A stretch of DNA of 64,000 bases from Portulaca oleracea. Lineage: Eukaryota > Streptophyta > Magnoliopsida > Caryophyllales > Portulacaceae. The notes beneath the pieces were generated by a model. The model was not told the DNA's origin. It worked only from the letters and a program-made list of their open reading frames with translations, and searched no databases. The DNA lies in contig CM055879.1 in assembly GCA_029582165.1 (NCBI GenBank), positions 31,592,830-31,656,829 of the forward strand, given 5' to 3'. Of the stretch, positions 61,601-64,000 are shown one piece after another (position 1 is the first letter of the stretch; each line of letters begins with the position of its first letter). The position numbers and the translations under genes were made by a program.

Positions 61601-62877
61601 CAATTTTAACCATCAAGAAGGTTCAAGTTTTGACACGTCGGGAATGGTATATTTAGAAGCCATGGTTGTATATAACCTGGAAATTGTTCTAGATTGATGG
61701 AAAAATTGGATAAAAGAGTGTGGTTTTATTAAGTTTGTCCACAAGATTATATTTAGTTGTTGTAATTGTATATATCGAACCTTTTATCCAATTTTTCCAA
61801 CGATAGCACTCTCAAACACTGCATTATATTGAAGAGAATAAGAGAGAGCCACTAACCATCATTCCCACTGACAATAACAAGGTATCTTTGTGCAACCAGA
61901 TCCATCACATGTCCGTACCTAGGCCCGGGTCCCTGTCCTTGAACAACTACTCTGCAACAATCACCTTGTCAATTCAAACTAGCTTTTCCAGGTTGTTTAA
62001 AATCCTCATACCACACTTCACCAGTTTGCATTAAAAACGCAGTATCCAAAACCGTTATCAAACAACATCCTACAATGAATTTTCCGATTTGCCCCCAAAA
62101 CCCCCCACCCACCCCCAAAATAAAAGATAAAGTACCTCACCTATGCCATTTATATTTGTCATTGGTCAAATCAAGCACATAGAGATCATCCGTAGAATGC
62201 CCAGCTGGACCGATCCCGCCCTACCAACAAGCAACATTGACAGCTCAATTTCACCAACAATGACAAGTAAAACAGATTCACATTGACTGCAGGACAATAA
62301 ATTTGATGCTTTTACAACCAAACCCACCTGAAAGACAACCATAGTTCCCACAGCAGCAGCTGTATGTGCTGCCCTGGGCGAAGGTGGCTCCCCAGCCGGC
62401 CTAATTCTGTACAGTTTTAAACAAACCCAAGTAAAAATCACACAAACCAAATTGAATCAAAAGATATATAAATCAAGCAAAAAGATAGGGGTTACGACTT
62501 ATGAGTCAAACCTAGTCCACTTCCTGGAGTTTACATCATAGCAATGAACAGAATTGGTAACCCCAGCTAGCCCTACACAAACACAAGATCAAACACAAAA
62601 CAATCAACAAACCCACAAACCAGCCTATGATGAACCTGCTAGTCTAAGAACGAGACAGAGAGGGATGAGTACTGATGCCAGGGACGGCGGAGGCGGCGCC
62701 GCTCTCAATGGCGGTGGCGCCGCCGAAGAGGATGAGCCGAGGACCATGCGACTTCGTCGGAGCGACGGCGGTGAGAGTGTGCGCACATCGAGGCCCAGGC
62801 GCGTCGTCGTCGGAATCCCAAACCGACTCCAACGGCTTGTACATCGGAGCTGGCTGCAACCACGGCTTTGATCCCAT
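46668..62877 (-). CDS. BSL1: BSL1-type Kelch-repeat Ser/Thr protein phosphatase, 886 aa
   Basis: BSU1/BSL phosphatases act in brassinosteroid signalling, inactivating the kinase BIN2. Exons (descending): 62877-62673, 62572-62512, 62406-62328, 62220-62141, 61951-61857, 55860-55761, 54705-54636, 53222-53121, 52986-52905, 52806-52636, 52195-52009, 51916-51715, 51633-51466, 50524-50286, 49197-49113, 49021-48923, 48825-48626, 48547-48472, 47185-47050, 46969-46830, 46751-46668. All junctions keep frame with no internal stop; intron 15 is GC-AG, the others GT-AG. The N-terminal half is Kelch repeats ([42 protein letters not shown]). The catalytic half has GDLHGQ (588-593), GDYVDRG (622-628) and RGNHE (653-657), the PPP-family metal and phosphate ligands. 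The C-terminus has [13 protein letters not shown]. Length fits Arabidopsis BSL1 (881 aa). ATG at 62,877 chosen because it gives the family N-terminus MGSKPWL. Confidence 0.96.
53378..53980. mobile_element. Mutator-like MITE (603 bp)
   Basis: Terminal inverted repeats of about 95 bp, beginning GAGTTAATTACATTTACCCT at both ends and sharing TTTTGCACACCCGACAT and AATTTTCACCCTACCTGACA. A 10-bp direct duplication, ATCTACATTA, flanks it (53,368-53,377 and 53,981-53,990), in the 9-11 bp range of Mutator-like elements. A 74-codon plus-strand ORF inside has no known similarity. Confidence 0.9.
53991..54284. mobile_element. Harbinger-like MITE (294 bp) in the Mutator target duplication
   Basis: The left end is GGGGGGTGTTTGGCTACCCA and the right end, complemented, begins GCCCTGTTTGGCAACCAGCT. 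It starts immediately after the TTA that ends the Mutator-element duplication; the right flank reads CTA, consistent with a TTA duplication with one substitution. Internal repeats of TAGCTTTTTGG. Different subfamily from copies A-E. Confidence 0.75.
55010..55495. other. Unassigned repeat-like segment in BSL1 intron 6
   Basis: GC-richer than the rest of the intron, with CCCTAAACCCTAAA (two telomere-type units, about 55,165-55,178) and GTATTTTAATACAAAG. It resembles an LTR or short retroelement terminus, but I cannot define its ends. Confidence 0.3.
58240..59345 (+). pseudogene. Copia pol fragment: protease to integrase, degraded
   Basis: In order: protease active-site motif IVDSGAS (about 58,314-58,334); GAG-pre-integrase [12 protein letters not shown] (about 58,708-58,745); integrase core with [15 protein letters not shown] (about 58,914-58,960), the second catalytic Asp in [10 protein letters not shown] (about 59,078-59,106), and the Glu region [12 protein letters not shown] (about 59,168-59,203). 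Several stops and frame shifts break it, and a 33-bp internal duplication replaces part of the integrase. Reverse transcriptase and RNase H are absent. It is non-functional. Confidence 0.85.
59590..60403. mobile_element. hAT-like non-autonomous element (814 bp), nested
   Basis: It interrupts the inner copia-derived segment. An 8-bp flank, AGTAGGAG (59,582-59,589), is repeated as GGTAGGAG (60,404-60,411), 7 of 8 matching. The ends are TATGCGTGGGAATTGATACC and, complemented, TAGGGGTGGGATTGGGTGGG. The interior is full of GGGTAATACCCAT-type blocks in both orientations. No transposase. Confidence 0.7.
61250..61661 (-). pseudogene. Copia gag N-terminal fragment, degraded
   Basis: The minus strand from ATG 61,661 reads a copia-type gag start ([15 protein letters not shown]), then WMVKVKFYF.., and in the ORF 61,455-61,252 the segment [31 protein letters not shown], which corresponds to the conserved LW..L.KKYG....KKY.V.R.L.FKM.DDK pattern of copia gag. 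Two in-frame stops (for example near 61,610 and 61,498) break it. The LTR-like segment 61,695-61,802 lies directly upstream. Confidence 0.75.
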
Positions 62878-63180
62878 CAACTTCTTCGCTCCGAATTAGG
62901 GTTAGCAAATCAAAATTGAAATTCCATCATGATAAATCGGAACCCTAGGCAGCTGAACAGAGGATCAAACAAGTTTGAGGAAAGAAATCTGGATTAGAAT
63001 TCAGAGGAGGTGGAATTGAGGAATGTTGTCGAATTGAGTGTGTGAAGGGAGACAAAGGAGAGGAGAAGTAGGGATGAAGGCGGAGGAGTTTCGAAAATGG
63101 CGGAAAGTGTGGAATGAGCGTAGTGATAGTGCAGGGCAGGGGGGTGAGTGAATGAAAGAATAATGATGATTGCCAAATTA
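62878..63180 (-). promoter_or_regulatory. BSL1 5' leader and proximal promoter
   Basis: GC-richer than the DNA upstream; on the coding strand it includes TC-rich stretches (63,040-63,080) of the type common in plant 5' leaders. No ATG in frame with BSL1 precedes 62,877 without a stop. TATA box not identified. Confidence 0.45.
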
Positions 63181-64000
63181 GTCAAAGCCGTTGAAGTAAG
63201 GGTAGCATTGTACCAAGTAGACTTTGTATACTCTAGTCTCTCATTGTACTAGCTGGTTGCGGTTTGTTCCTAAAATCGCAAAACTAAACACACACATAAA
63301 TAGAGTAGCACTGATTTTAGGGTAATTAAGTTACAATAAAATGATTTTTTAATATATTTATCCGTTCATGAGTGTTAATTTGTTTTGTAAGTTTTGATTA
63401 ATTAACCATGAGCATTCTGATGTGTCGAGTTGTCACATGGCGTTGTGCACTATATTGTGGTGTTTATAATGACTTGTATGTCTCAACCTCCTAAGTGCTT
63501 TTGGGGTTGAATTAAATTCAAGTTCATTATTTCACGTAGTATCGAGTAAAGTCATTGATGTTAAGTCGCATGATTGTCTATAAGTTATTAATTAATTGAA
63601 TGAGGATTCTTATATTAGTTGTCTATAAGTTATTAATTACTCTTATATCTAAAAAATCATTGAAAAGTATACATCGTGCGGTAAATTTGTTGCGAGATTC
63701 TTTGACACAAGACTTGTTATTCGAAACATGTATTAAATGTCACATTTCTGTCTGAATTTTAACACGTGTTGATTTTTCGAACATATAAATTTTCATCTAA
63801 TAAGGGGATAGTTCTTTTATGAAACTAGGTAAATTTTCTGATATTATATTAGTTTATATGAGCATTTCAAATGTGATGACAAATGATAACAAGAAATAGA
63901 GATAGAGATAGAATGTACTAATCTTCAAGTGATCGAATCAGATTCTATGGATTTGGATATTTAACATTTTGAATTCTTAGTTTGAATAAAATTTACTCTA
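63181..64000. other. Gene-free AT-rich intergenic DNA
   Basis: No gene or element recognised up to the window edge. Confidence 0.45.

Larger units (their letters stand above)
57365..61802. mobile_element. Inverted cluster of copia LTR-retrotransposon remnants
   Basis: The outer ends are inverted: 57,365 begins TGTTGGAAAAGTTGGATAAA and 61,802, complemented, begins CGTTGGAAAAATTGGATAAA, matching for about 90 bp. ATACC (57,360-57,364) and ATAGC (61,803-61,807) may be a worn target duplication. A second pair of inverted segments lies inside: about 57,745-57,990 against 59,380-59,589 plus 60,404-60,480. The left half carries plus-strand pol pieces, the right half minus-strand gag pieces. The whole appears to be two head-to-head copia elements or one rearranged one; boundaries of single elements are uncertain. 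Confidence 0.6.
55862..61856 (-). other. Intron 5 of BSL1 (6.0 kb)
   Basis: Ordinary intron sequence at 55,862-57,360. The remainder is the copia/hAT cluster at 57,365-61,802, ending about 55 bases from the exon-5 donor. Confidence 0.9.

Noticed and set aside
62554..62899. Plus-strand ORFs at the BSL1 5' end
   Set aside because: Antisense to BSL1 exon 1; GC-rich coding DNA leaves reverse frames open.

Overview
The window is nuclear DNA from a flowering plant, most likely a eudicot. It has AT-rich intergenic DNA, many GT-AG introns, three multi-exon genes of plant-specific families, and a dense layer of plant transposable elements (Harbinger, Stowaway, Mutator and hAT type MITEs, a Helitron-like end pair, Ty3/gypsy and Ty1/copia elements). 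I cannot name the species from sequence alone.

Layout. 1-13 kb is mostly gene-poor: one intronless His/Asp-rich ORF (1368-2027), several MITEs, and a 1.7-kb inverted-repeat-bounded block (about 8.7-10.4 kb) that holds a Helitron-like insertion and a GC-rich, possibly captured, segment. 13.27-16.49 kb is a four-exon minus-strand ROP GTPase-activating protein with a CRIB motif (428 aa). 17.3-17.8 kb is a Stowaway MITE with a Harbinger MITE inside it. 19,375-28,248 is a complete LTR retrotransposon on the minus strand, with a TATAC target duplication, 3.3-kb LTRs and a tRNA-iMet primer site. It encodes only a gag with a broken zinc-knuckle end and no pol, so it is a non-autonomous gag-only Ty3/gypsy element. 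28-34 kb is intergenic with more MITEs.

34,256-43,159 (minus) is a 16-exon NODULIN HOMEOBOX (NDX) gene. The exons join in frame over 968 codons, but an in-frame TGA at codon 668 lies just before the homeodomain. 43.2-46.7 kb is intergenic with a fold-back MITE, an array of GTTCACT-like motifs that flips strand, and GAT and GA microsatellites. 46,668-62,877 (minus) is a 21-exon, 886-aa BSL1-type Kelch-repeat Ser/Thr phosphatase of brassinosteroid signalling, intact in every exon. Its intron 5 is swollen to 6 kb by head-to-head copia remnants with a hAT-like MITE inside, and its intron 7 carries a Mutator-like MITE with a Harbinger MITE inserted exactly in its target duplication.

The three recognisable genes share a strand but no evident pathway: ROP GTPase signalling, chromatin/antisense RNA regulation, and brassinosteroid signalling. 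The main points for follow-up are the NDX premature stop with overlapping uORFs, the gag-only retroelement with its duplicated PPT/LTR edge, and the inverted copia cluster in BSL1. I found no rRNA, tRNA or CRISPR.
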